A stretch of DNA of 64,000 nucleotides from Ornithodoros turicata (lineage: Eukaryota > Arthropoda > Arachnida > Ixodida > Argasidae), in contig NC_088201.1 in NCBI RefSeq assembly GCF_037126465.1, positions 67,850,879-67,914,878 on the forward strand, given 5' to 3'. A model generated the notes under the pieces. That model saw only the letters and a list, made by a program, of their open reading frames with translations, was not told the origin of the DNA and ran no database searches. Position numbers and translations under genes: made by a program. Shown piece after piece: positions 12,001 through 24,000 of this stretch. The number at the start of each line of letters is the position of its first letter. Position 1 is the stretch's first letter.

Positions 12001-15000
12001 CAGGAAACTGTTGGCAATTTATTTTTCTGTCTTGTTCGTTTTCAGAGACATGGTGCGGAAGGGTGCTGTTTGGGAGGGGACACATTTGAGGCTTTTTACT
12101 ATGGTCCACATCTTATTCGCGATAGTTGTCGAGGACAAGTTGTTGCAGGTATCTGTCTAGCTCTTGATTGATAGTTTCTTCAGGTGTCGTTTTATTTTGG
12201 CTTTTGTAGCTTTGGCTTCGATCCAACAGTTTATGTCGCCGTTTCTCCTGTATTTTCTCTCTGCGCGGCGGTGAATTGCTCGCAGCATATACTCTGTGTC
12301 AATACTTGTATACGACTTTGAACATTGATCTGCTTGCTGGTTGCTTGTAAGTTATTTGCAATTTCCTGGGCAAATTCTTTCGGCGTGTGTCCTTCATGGA
12401 GGGATGCTGTATTGTGCTGTCTGAAGTTTTTCCAGTTGTATATTCTTAAGGTTCTCCTCTGAGGCTTTGGGTTGTATTCATCATAGGAGATGAGGATTGC
12501 TATATGGTCGCTTCCTTTTGTCTCAACGTCAACTGTCCAGCCTAGGTGCGCCGCAATGTCACGTGTGCATATGGTGAGGTCCAGTGGAGAAGAATAGGTG
12601 GGTCCTTTCAAGTATGTTGGGGAGCCGTCATTGAGCAGGCAGAGGTCGTTTTGCTCAATTGCGGACTCGATTAGCCGTCCTCTTCTGTCTGTTTTGTGTC
12701 CCCCCCTCCCCCCAGAGCTGAGAATGAGCGTTTAGATCTCCGCAGATGACAGTATGGGAGGGTAGATTCCCAAGTAGGTTATTTATTTCCCGTAGAGAGA
12801 CTCTGCAATGAGGGGGTATGTAAACGCTGATAACGGTGACTGTTATCCCTTTCAGTTTGATCTTTGCGGCGACGTATTCCATATCACATGCATTGGAGAC
12901 GTAGAGGAGGCTGGAAGGGAGGTCTTTGTGAACTGCCAGTAAGGTACGAGGGTTGTTGCCTTGTGCACTCTAAATCGTTTCACACCTTTAAAGGTGTAAA
13001 ATAGGTGTATTAACAAAGATCACACCCCTTTCACACCCTACGACTTTGTTTTGGAAGTTCCTGAGGGTGTAACAATGGTGTACTACACCCTCAGGTGAAA
13101 TATGGTGATAGTGTGTCGCCAGGGTGTAGAAAGGGAGTATGTTAGTTTTCGTTCACATGAACAAAAGTAAATATATACAACAACAGGGAACAGGAAGGTA
13201 CATTACAAAAGTGGATGCCCTGGATTTACAACACGTCTACCATCTGGTAATGCATGCAGATTTAGAAGATCTGTTGAGATAGTGCTTAAATTTCTTAAAA
13301 CACGTTGCTCCTCATTGCAAGACAGAACAAATACATGATAGTGCTCATCATACTCAACTGTAGTTAATGTTTGTATGAGAAAAATGGTATCAGAGTTAAT
13401 AACATGTATGCCTGCAATCTCAATGAACACGGGTAAGTCCTCCTCGGAAGATTCTTTGGCAAGCCAACAGCAAATTTGTTATCATTATCAACTGCACTTT
13501 TCACATAGACTATAGATTCTGCGTGAATATCACGGTCATGAATGTAACTCTGAATTGCTTCTTGGGCATGTTGAAGTAGTATCTCCTTGGAATCATCAGT
13601 AGATGTGGCATTTCTCATGAAGGGCTGCGACCACACATACATTTGATAAAATTGATGCCTTCTTGCTAATGAAAGGGTGATGCCCTTAAAATGTAAATTT
13701 TTTCTAGCAACATCTTTAAAATGCTGGTGTTTCCCTTCGAAACGCGTACAACCATACAGATAGGAAAGGATCAAGCATCCTGATGAGTCGCGGATAATGA
13801 ACAACGTAATGCATTTTACAAGGGTTAGATATTTGTGGGTACAACACTGCAAAGCCTTGAAGAAGCGAATAAATGCAGCGTTCTAAGTAATGAACACGCA
13901 TATGGGGGAGGTGCCTGCTCATGAGAAGGTCTACAGTTTCACGAAAAGCTATATACAGCTGCCATGCTTCATTGCCATGCACAGCTGCCACGCCATACAT
14001 GTCTGTATGTCGGCTGTGCATGTTTACCCACATATTTAATCACCTTGATGTGCATACATATATGGACCTCAATGTGATTATACGCAATATGCTGGTAATT
14101 GTGAAAACACAGTTACCAGCATATTGCCAGAAACCCAACAGTTTTATTCGGCATTACACCCTTTACACCCCAATTGCCACGAGGGTGTTAAAATACACCT
14201 TAAAAGGTGTGCGCCATGAACATTTTGATTTACACCCTTTAAGGTGTAAAACGATTTAGAGTGTGAGAGGTACACTTCATAGTTAGCCAGGCGAATAGTT
14301 CCCTTGATGTTAGCTTCGCATATAGCTAGGACTGGGACTGGGACTATCTATGTAGGACGTTTCTTAGGTCGTTGAGCTTGTTTTGCAGTCGATTTGTATT
14401 CCATTGGATGGCAAAAGCTGTGGAGTATAGAGCTTATCCATGATGGGTTGCGGTGAGTACTCTCAGAAGCTCCGGTTCAAGTGCGAGAACTTGCTTGACT
14501 TCTGGGATATCCCGTGCATTTGGGAGCGAGGCTACTACTGCTTTGAGTGCAGCTATTACGAAGGGGATTATCTGCATAACCAGCGTGGATCCACCAAATG
14601 AGGTTATTTGCTGGCGGGTTTCTCGGCGGCTGTCGTGTGAAGCTACAACCTCTTTGTCTTGCATACCTCTTTGCTTTGTATTCTGTTGCTCGGCGTTGTG
14701 TTGCTCAAGTTGAGTACGTCTTTTACGTCTTGGGGCTGGCACAAAGGGTTTTTGGCGCTTTTCTTTGTGTCTTCTGTTTCCCACACGCTTGTCTTAGGCT
14801 TTGCAGCAGGGTGGGGCTGAGATCCACTTGTGTTAGCTTTTGTTAGTGATCTAATAAAGACAACCACGAGTTCGTGAGTGTCTACACCAGTGTCCGGCAC
14901 GCGGGACGCATGTGGCCGGAAGGCAGCTATTCTGTGGCGGCAGGGCCCTTTACAACCCAACATAAGGAACCCAAGTAGTACAAAGGCTGTCGGGACGTTG

Positions 15001-18000
15001 CGCCTCGACGCTGTAGAAGTGTTTCTCTTTTTGTTTTTTGTTTTCGTGTGGAAAATATTTTCGCGTTTTTGAACAAAGCTGGTTCGAGGAGTGATTCGCG
15101 AGAACTTAAATTTGCGACACAGGTTTCCGAGAGTGCTTTGCTCTGGCCTATCGTGCCGCGATCCGCACTCTGGCATATTTCGGCACGTACCAAGACATCT
15201 GTTGGGGATGGCGGCGTTCTACGTCAATCCCTTTTCTCTCCTGACAGACATGGGAGGGAAAGCCCTGTACAATGGCCTTTAGGGACCCTGCAGGAGGACA
15301 TAGTACTGGCCGTGTGCAAGTCAGCCAATTCATTTTAGCAGTTATCATTCATTATCACTCAGGGCAGTGAAGAATTCGGTTGAGATGCCATACTATCATA
15401 CCAGTTGGATATGAGAAGGCGGGGAAAGGCATACAGTGGAATGCATTTCTAGGAGTAACAAAAACGTGATCAATTTTCGTTTCTTTACATCTTGCCTGAT
15501 GGTATAAAACAGTCTTCTGCGGCTTGCTTAAACTCCCTACACTGTATGGAGTAGAAACGGTCAAGGTAGTCACGGTAAAGCGTCGAGCGCCGCACGATTT
15601 TCGCCCTTATATGGCCAGAGTTATACGCCGGAACTTAAATTCGCGATTTTGGAGCAATGAGCGAAAAACGCGAAAAATAATTACGCGCGAAAAAAACAAC
15701 TTCTACGCATTGCGCCGCTTGCGTCGATCCCTGTCGTATGGATGTGTGTATAAGCGTGCAAAAATGTAAGAATGAAAGGAGGATCAGTGAGAGAGAGTGA
15801 CTGGTTTTTCCATTCAGATGACGCACCGTGGAAGTCATTGAGAAGGCGTGTTAGCTTCGCTCAATTGGTAGAGCCCTGGACCGGTAATCCAGAAGATGTG
15901 GGTTCGAGTCCTACAGCTGGCTAACCTTTTCAGGGACTTTCATCTTTCATCGTTAATTGCTACGTATGTGCTTGAAACATTTCATACAAAGAAACAACGT
16001 ATACGTGCAACGTTTGTCAGATAACGTTATGCGACCAACATAGCATAACGTAACCTAGCCATTGCCTCTAAATCGCTGTTATAATATTACCGCCGGCTAC
16101 GTTCCAAATGTGCATGCAAAAAACAAACGCGAAACTCCTAATCTGTTTCTTCACATACTGCTTCAATTGACGGTATAGGTAGCGCATGTAGCAAGCTACC
16201 CCCACCCCCCCACCCCACCCCAAAGAAAAGTCCTGGAGGAGCCCCTTCTGCCCTCCGTGTCAAAATGTTGAATAAAGCATTTGGCATGAACCACATTTTT
16301 AGTAATTTCTTTTCCCTTGTCCTAGTGCTGCCCTTGTCCATGCTATAGGAAGCACATACGTATGTGAGCACTTCTTCTGTCTCACCGCACCACCGCGGTG
16401 AAACATCCCGTCTCATCGTCATCATTTATTATTGTTGTTGTTGTTATTGTTGTCTTGTGTCTCACGACCCTGAATAATTTACGATCACCAGAACGTGGTA
16501 TTCGCGTGTACGTTCGTAAACTAACACTGTAACGAATGTGAGGATTAAGATGGGCTCATTTTAATTCTCCCACTACGTTGACAAGCTTATAGAAGAAGAA
16601 GCCTCTACGAATGTCATCTGCGAGAAATTGGAAAGGAACAGAGAAATACGACAAGAAAATAAATGAAGACGGAGAAGCCATGTAGAAGCGCCATTGTATT
16701 TTATTATTTTTTTAGGAGTCACACTAAAGTAGCAAACCCGAAGTCATCCAGTGTCAATAAAGTCAGCTTGCTCTTTTTTATCTATCTATTTCTTTCACCA
16801 AGTTGAAACTATGAGCAATGACAACGATACAACAACAATAAGTTCGTTTCGAGATGATGAATTGGGAGTTTCAGTAGCAGAGTTTTTTCAGAGTAGAGTT
16901 TCAGGAGTAGAGTATTGCCGGGGGCGATACTCATCCCCGCTGCTGGTGGTGACGTGGGGAATGAAATAATGAGCCCCTTCACAATAAGGATCGAAGTCCC
17001 ATGATGTCCAAAAGGATCAGAAGAGGTTTGAGGGTACAGCGTTGATGGGCTGGATTTGGTCATGGACCAAGCAATTTTGACAGAGAGGCCGAGAGTACAT
17101 AGTGCGGTTCGGGAAGGTTGGTAGGGGCAATGAAGAAGAATGTGCTCTAGATCTTCTAGTGCAATGGTTCCCAAAGTGTGGTCCGCGAAGTCCCGGGGGT
17201 CCCCGAGAGTGTTCGTGTTGGTCGGCGATGATCGAAGGAAGCCCGAAGATCGTCTTGGTTAGTGCGAGTGCGAGACGTTCATGCTATACTAGAGAATGCA
17301 GAAATAATTCTCATTTCCTGCATGGCGGTGCCTTGTTTGTTCTTTTTTCTTTTCTTTCTTCACGTCCCTTATTTGTGTCAACGTGAATCGTACTTAACGG
17401 GGGTCCTCGAATGGATTCTCAGTTGTTTTGGGTGTCCGACACAACGAGAAGTTTGGGAAACGCTGTTCTATAGAGCACCGCAGTGACAGCATATGAGCAG
17501 CAATACATTGCATAAATAGCAAATAATTTCAGTGCTCCTGATCATTGTCATAATGCACGTATTTTTCTCGAATCGTTTTTTTTTTCTTCTTCTTCTTCTT
17601 CTTGTTTCAGTGCCTGCCCTGGAAAAGCAGCTTTCTCTTGGTGTGCCAAATGGAGGTTTTCAGTAAGGGATTGTACGGGCACCGCAGGGCTCTACAATAA
17701 TTGCACCGCTCTTGTTTTTGTGTAGATTTTTATTTCATTGTATTCTAAGGTATTTCATGGTAATTACGGTCATTTCCTTTTCGTGCGGCCCTCCAAGATG
17801 TGGTCCGCGACTCTTGAGTTTGAGGCCTCTGGTCTACACAGACTTTTCGCCACACACGACAAGATCGACGACGTCCCTCTCATATCAAAACTTCATATTG
17901 AAGTGACTGCCCACCTACATCGCATAATGCGTCATTTGCGACGACAGCCGAACGTTATGCCGCGTGCTCGTGTCTCTCAATATACTTTAACCGCCTCCAG

Positions 18001-21000
18001 CTCCTCCTGAATAACACCTTCAGCGAGGCCCCAGGCGCAATGTCAGACAAGTCTCATCATCGAATTGTAGTCAGTGCTACTCTATGAGCACATAGAGCAT
18101 CTCTTGTCGTGTGCTTTTTCCTTCATTCTCCCTTTGTTTCCTTTTTTCGCTATCATTCTGTTTGTTTTCTGGGAGGAGAAAAGGGGGAGAAGACTGTGCG
18201 GATATTAACGTAAGGTCAGTAGGCATAGGGAGGGCACGAGGGAAGCAGTTTGAAACAGTGTTGGTATAGCCCATGCGGTGCCATTTCTTTTCTTGCAGAA
18301 CGTGGTGGTATTTGGGGAACACGATGGTTGTTTGCCTTTTGCCCAACTTCGAACCTCCCCGGCTTCAGCGTTCCGTAAAGCACCAAGAAGGCAGTCGCAA
18401 GACATCCTCATGACGATATACTCTAGTGGCACGACTGGTTTACCCAAAGGTGTGATGCTGTCGCATCGTAACTACATCGCCATGGCCGTGATGTCAGGGT
18501 GAGTGATGTTCGTGTAGCACAGTGTACACTATACCAACGGGACAATACTGCATGGATCTCATTGTACATTGTATTCGGGGACGCCTTAAAGGGCATTAAA
18601 CTGATGACCAGACTTTCCCTAAAAACCGCACATACACAAAAGAATGGGGCTGCATGTCCCTACACATCTGCAAGATTTTGTGTACCCCAATAAGCGTTTT
18701 CATTATTTGCAAAGCCGGTCAAGGAGAGGAATCATAGCACCCCTCGCCTTCCTTCAAGGCGCCAGCAAACGTCACTGAGTACGTCACACGTGCGGACTTA
18801 TCAGAACCCTGTATTTGCCGGTTCGGCACCGAATGATGTCTTGTGTCGCCCAGCAGTCCCTCCCACGAGGTCAACAGGGAAGAACTCAGCAATGTAGTGT
18901 CCTCAAAGTTTTACCGCCACACAGTTGTGCATTGCGCCTCCGCTGCTGCGGAGTGACTTGTCTTTACGGGAATAGTGCAGCTTATAAACTAATGCCATGT
19001 CGGTCACTGAGTGCTTATAAAAGACATGTACAAAATAATATGTTGTATCAGAACATTCCTCATGAATGTAGTCTACTAACTAACACAAAAATCACAAATT
19101 TAACTGGAGATCGGCGTGAAACGTCAAAATGACGACGACGCCATTAATGTGAGAAGTCGGAGGGCGGAGCATGTTTGAGAATAGCGAACAACGGGTTTTC
19201 TAATTACTCCGCTATAATGTCAGCAAATGTCGTTGTCCACTTCCATAATTCCAGAGAACATATTTCAAACATTTCTCTTCCAGAAAACTAATGGACGCCC
19301 CTACACTATGAATAATAGTGTACTTGTTTCTAAATGGGGGGGGGGGGGGCATTTAGAAACAAGTACACCAGGTCCCCTGCTTTTGACGTCACGCCGAGTT
19401 TCTCCGTAGTGCCAACAGCAGTGGCGTCGAAGCAGTCGCCTTTCCTGGCCGTGGTTTTTAGTTAATATCTCCGTTATTCTGACCAAACCTACTCCACATG
19501 GTGAGCAGATTAGCGGCTAGGAAGGCATTACATGTGCCTGCAGGGGTTTTGGGGATCTCTTCGTGGCCCCTTTAACGAGGAAAAGAGATCACAAATGGCA
19601 AACACCATGCTGCAAGGATGGGAGCTTTATGGGTGCGTTCCACACGTTCCAAACTGGCTTTTATGGGCCTTATGGGCTGCGGGAGGCTGATCATTATCCA
19701 TTCAACGTCGGTTCGTTAGACGAATTGCTTACTGGAAGGCGTGACGATACACAAGCAAGCACTATTTCGCGATGCGCGTCAACCCTCAGCTGTGCACGAA
19801 GATGACTTCAACGTGAAAATAGCGAGCCATACGTCAAAGTGACGACATTTTGCACAGGTCAGCAAAACCACCCCCAGCACTGTATTGGATTGGAATACAG
19901 GAATATTTGCCCCTTCAGCGGAAAATACATCACCGCTTGGTCCCCTGGAGACTAGAATCTGCTACTCCTTTATTCGATCGTCTGCTAATGTGAAACGTCC
20001 TTATGTAATTACTTTAGTGACGACGGGCTTCAGCTTATGGACGGAAACGACGTGTTCCTGGCCACAGCTCCTCTAATGCACGTCTCCGGTACCTGGTTGA
20101 CGGGATGTCTCTTCAGTGTTGGGGCCACCATGGTCATGCTTAACAGTAATGACCCTGAAGTGCTGTTACCTGCCCTAGAGAAATACAAGGTATCTGTCTG
20201 CAGCCCACATAGTGATTTACGAGCAACGGAGCGCCGAAGCGGATTATTTATTTTTTTATTATTTTTTTATCAATACTGCCCGCTGCTTGATTATAGACCC
20301 ATTATCGTTCCCGATGCCATAAAACGCATGCGAGGGCACAATAAGTGGTTCGTAAACCAATATTTGGTCTTTAATGGACATGTAGGCAACGGCAACCTTG
20401 CTATTCCCCACCTACGCTCAGAAGCTGCTGCAATGCCCGCTGCTGGACAAATACGAAACACGCACTCTGAAGACTGTGCTCATCGGTGGCACTCCCACTC
20501 CTTCTGTTGTGGCACGCAACGTCATTGAACGTTTCAAGTTGAAAACCTACAGAACCGGTAAGTCATGAAGCGATGAGCGAGTCACACTTAAGTTAGGTTT
20601 TGATACATGTAGCACTACATAAGCACAGTTTTGGAAAAGACACTAGTTACGGTTACAATAATCAATGTAAGTCAGAAAGGTTGTATGCTTACCGAATTAT
20701 AGCTACACCCATGGTTACTGCTGTAATACCTTGCCTCCTTCCTTTTATTTTTTCTGCGAATAAATCCCCCCCTTGCCTCCCCAGACAGACATTCTCCATT
20801 AGTACAATGGTAAGTTCTCCCTCTACGCCTGAAGGCCTCATGGCCTTTACAGGCTGCTACAAAATGTCTGTTTTCACTTTTGAGCTCAGAGGAACGTTTT
20901 AGCACTTCAAAGAGATGCCCAAGGCATTCCTTGATCTATTTATGCTATCCACCACACAGAATTGTGAGTTAACTAGTTAACTAGGTCAAGAACCGTCACC

Positions 21001-24000
21001 TCGTACTGTCGGGAAACAAGACTTGAAAAAAGCCTCCCTTTATAACCTCTATGGCTACAATACACCCAATTCCAATGCGTCCATCAAGGTGGCAAGGATA
21101 GCTGCGTAAATGGAACTTTTTGTGTGTCTTCCCAAAGAACTTCTGAAATTCTGTTTTAGGAGTGCGCAGGACCAAGGTTCACTCCACAAACAGAACTTCA
21201 CCGCATAACGTAAACGTTGCGTTCAATCAGAGTTCAGAATGATGATGAATGACGTTCTGTTGTCTAAGCGTTGAAAACGTTTCTGTAACACTGTACAATG
21301 ACGCAAAGTGTTATAAAATGTATGGACGGCCCTCGTCCTCAGCAAATCTATAGACAGAGCGATATTATTCTGAATGCTGATTGGCCTTGAGCGTTTTATC
21401 TGGTGAGGTTTTGTCGTTAGACTGTAGCGCGGGCAGTGAGCCCCTCCCACAGCTACAAGTGACGTGTATCATTGCGTTTCTCTATACGATATAAAAACAG
21501 AGCTGCCAGCTCCCGTGGCATAGTGGTTAAGATGATCGCGTTCCACGCCGAGACTGGGAGGTGACACGGGTTCGAATCCTGTCACCGGCTGTGTTGTCTG
21601 AGGTTTTCCCTGAGTTTTCCGAAGACTTTCCAGACGAATATCGGCACAGTTCCCCGTGAAGTCGGCCCAGGACGCATACTAACCCCCCTGTCCCCCACTC
21701 CTTCCTGCTGTCCTCTCTCCCTCTGTCCACGTCTGTACGCCGCTCATAGCCACAGATGCTTCGCGGCGCTAACACGGAACTTAAAAAAAACAGAGCTTTT
21801 TGCTGCATAGCACGCTGTGTGCCAACCATTGTCACGAATGATAGAGTTAATATCGCTTGTGATTCGAAGAGAGATGGCGCGTACGCCTATTTGGTGCAAT
21901 TATCATATATCCAAATTGTCACAAAGTGGGTACGGCCCCCTCCTTTCGAATCAGAAGCGATAGCCCTATCGTTCGCGGTAATGCATGGCGCACAGCGTGG
22001 TGAAGTTCTGTTTTTAGAGTGCAGACTAAAAACTAATTTTCGTAGATCGCAAGTGTGCGCTCATGGAAACACAATAATACAATCGCGTTATTCATTGGAA
22101 GCGGCTGATATCACATTGCTCAGGATGGCTTTGACAGCTTCCTCTGTCGTATCATTTTGGTACACACTAAAACATATGCAGAGGAGATGTTGTTCCTCTA
22201 CATAAGTCCTGGTCGCCGATGTTGGAATCTCCCGGAGGGCCGGATATGTCCTGGGGAGCTACTCAATCAGTGGCTTCACTCCAGGACGTTGCTGACAGTA
22301 GAGTCACTGAATAGCCTTCAGTGACTCACTGAGTAGAGTCACTGAGCGAAGCTATTCAGTGACTCTAGCTGACACAACTCATTGGCTTGTGCCATATGGC
22401 GCGCCGTAGTATTGGTCAAGACTAATGTGTAGGAACTACATCTCTACACATAATTTCACAGTCTAAAATGTTCAACACCAACCACTCCGTACAATGATGA
22501 GATGGGTTAATTCCGCCAATCGTCCTGGCGGTTACCGTGCTTACGGGTGCCGCCATGGCGTTTGAGAATTTGCGTCCGTACAGCAACGCACTGGGTTTTC
22601 TGTGCTGCCGCCGCCGTCGAGGGTCGATATCGGTCAGGGTTTTGAAATACGCGTACGGGAAACATCCCAACGAAGGCTACTGAACTGTTCCCGCATATTT
22701 TCCGTGTTTGCCAGTTCTGCGGGACTACCAAAATCCCTGAGCAAGAGGGAACTGTGCACCCCTCTCCCTCTCCTGTACCACCATCATCTTTCTCCTCCCT
22801 CTTTCGCGCTTCCTTTTTCCCGGTGCTGCCAGTTCAAAGCAGGCTGACCGTACCTCCTTCCCTAAACCTCGCTCTCCTCCGTACCCCTGATACGGTTATC
22901 ACTGCTGATTTGAGGAGAGAGCGGGACGTATGCCTTTTGTGTGACACTGCACTCTTAAAACAGAACTTCCGCCTACAGAAGGCTCCTAGCCAACCATCAT
23001 CCCGAATGACATTGTTCTCTCACCTGATTTCTCTTTTCTCTTCTCCGGAGTTCTCTCCCGTCGCAAACGGTGACGCCTTTTTGTGACACTTATGCAGTTG
23101 TGTTAAATGTCACAGAAATGCGTGCGCCCCGCGCTTTCCACAAATCAAGGTACGATTCAATGCAGTGGTTGTCCTTCAGCGTACTATGCGGCGAAGTTCT
23201 GGTTTAAGAGTGTAACATACATGAAAGGCGTCACAAAAAGGCATACGCCTTCCAATTTCAGCGAATGGGGATAGGACAATGTTCATCCCGAATAACATCC
23301 TTCTCTCCGAATGTTTCCGAATGACATCGTTCAATGACATCACTTTGAACGAGGGAGACACGCCTCTTTGCTATACTTGTGCAGTTACGTTAATTGTCAT
23401 ATAAAGACATGCGCTACGTGCTTTCCACAAATCAGGAATAAATAATGGTGTGATTCTTTGCAGTGTCTGGCCTTCGCCGTGTTATGTGGTGAAGTACTGC
23501 TTTCACCACCACCTCCATCCGTTTTCAGATGTGTGGGCGTTGTATGCACTACCATCGCAGTGAACATCGTCCAGTTTACTAAAACTCGCTTTTGTTTCGA
23601 TAAGTGCATGATAACCATCTCTTTTATCTGCGGGAGACGGCTTTGACGATAAAAGCGCTAAAAGAGACCAATACAGACACACACAACATAGAGTGCTCTA
23701 TGTTGTGTTGTCTGTGTTCGTCTTTAGCGCTTTTATCGTCAAGGAAATGTACCAACAAGCCCAAATGGATGTTTTAGGGACACGGTTGTACTACCTTTTG
23801 TTTTTAGAGTAACCACGAAGAATCGCTGTTCGTAGCAAGTCGTGACAAGACATCGCTCCATCCGTATGGTCTGCACTAAAAGGTCAATGACTACACTTTT
23901 TATTGCAGTGTACGGTATGACGGAAGTGTCGGGCGCGTTGACGGCAACTCCCCGGGGAAGATGCGAGTACAGTAACGTGGGAAAGCCTGCTCCCATGACT

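Larger units (their letters stand above)
9450..15180 (-). mobile_element. I-like LINE retrotransposon, split by a CACTA-like insert
   Basis: Read on the minus strand the order is an ORF1 remnant, an apurinic-type endonuclease, a reverse transcriptase (YADDF at about 11153-11170), RNase H (YTDGS at about 10301-10318) and a C-terminal Cys-rich motif ([17 protein letters not shown]). This is the layout of I-group LINEs carrying RNase H. Frameshifts and stops break the frame in several places, so this copy cannot move by itself. The endonuclease is interrupted at 12966-14263. Outer limits are approximate. Confidence 0.8.

Noticed and set aside
15850..15921. Functional tRNA-Thr gene
   Set aside because: Position 33 is C, the acceptor has G-U pairs and the A box is irregular; a SINE head is more likely.
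18586..19575. TTAAAGGG and CCCCTTTAA as ends of one TTAA-type element
   Set aside because: Inner sequences next to the two ends do not match, so a single element cannot be shown.
20190..20255. Read-through of exon 5 beyond 20189
   Set aside because: The frame soon becomes T-rich and unlike the family, while splicing to 20386 restores the expected sequence.
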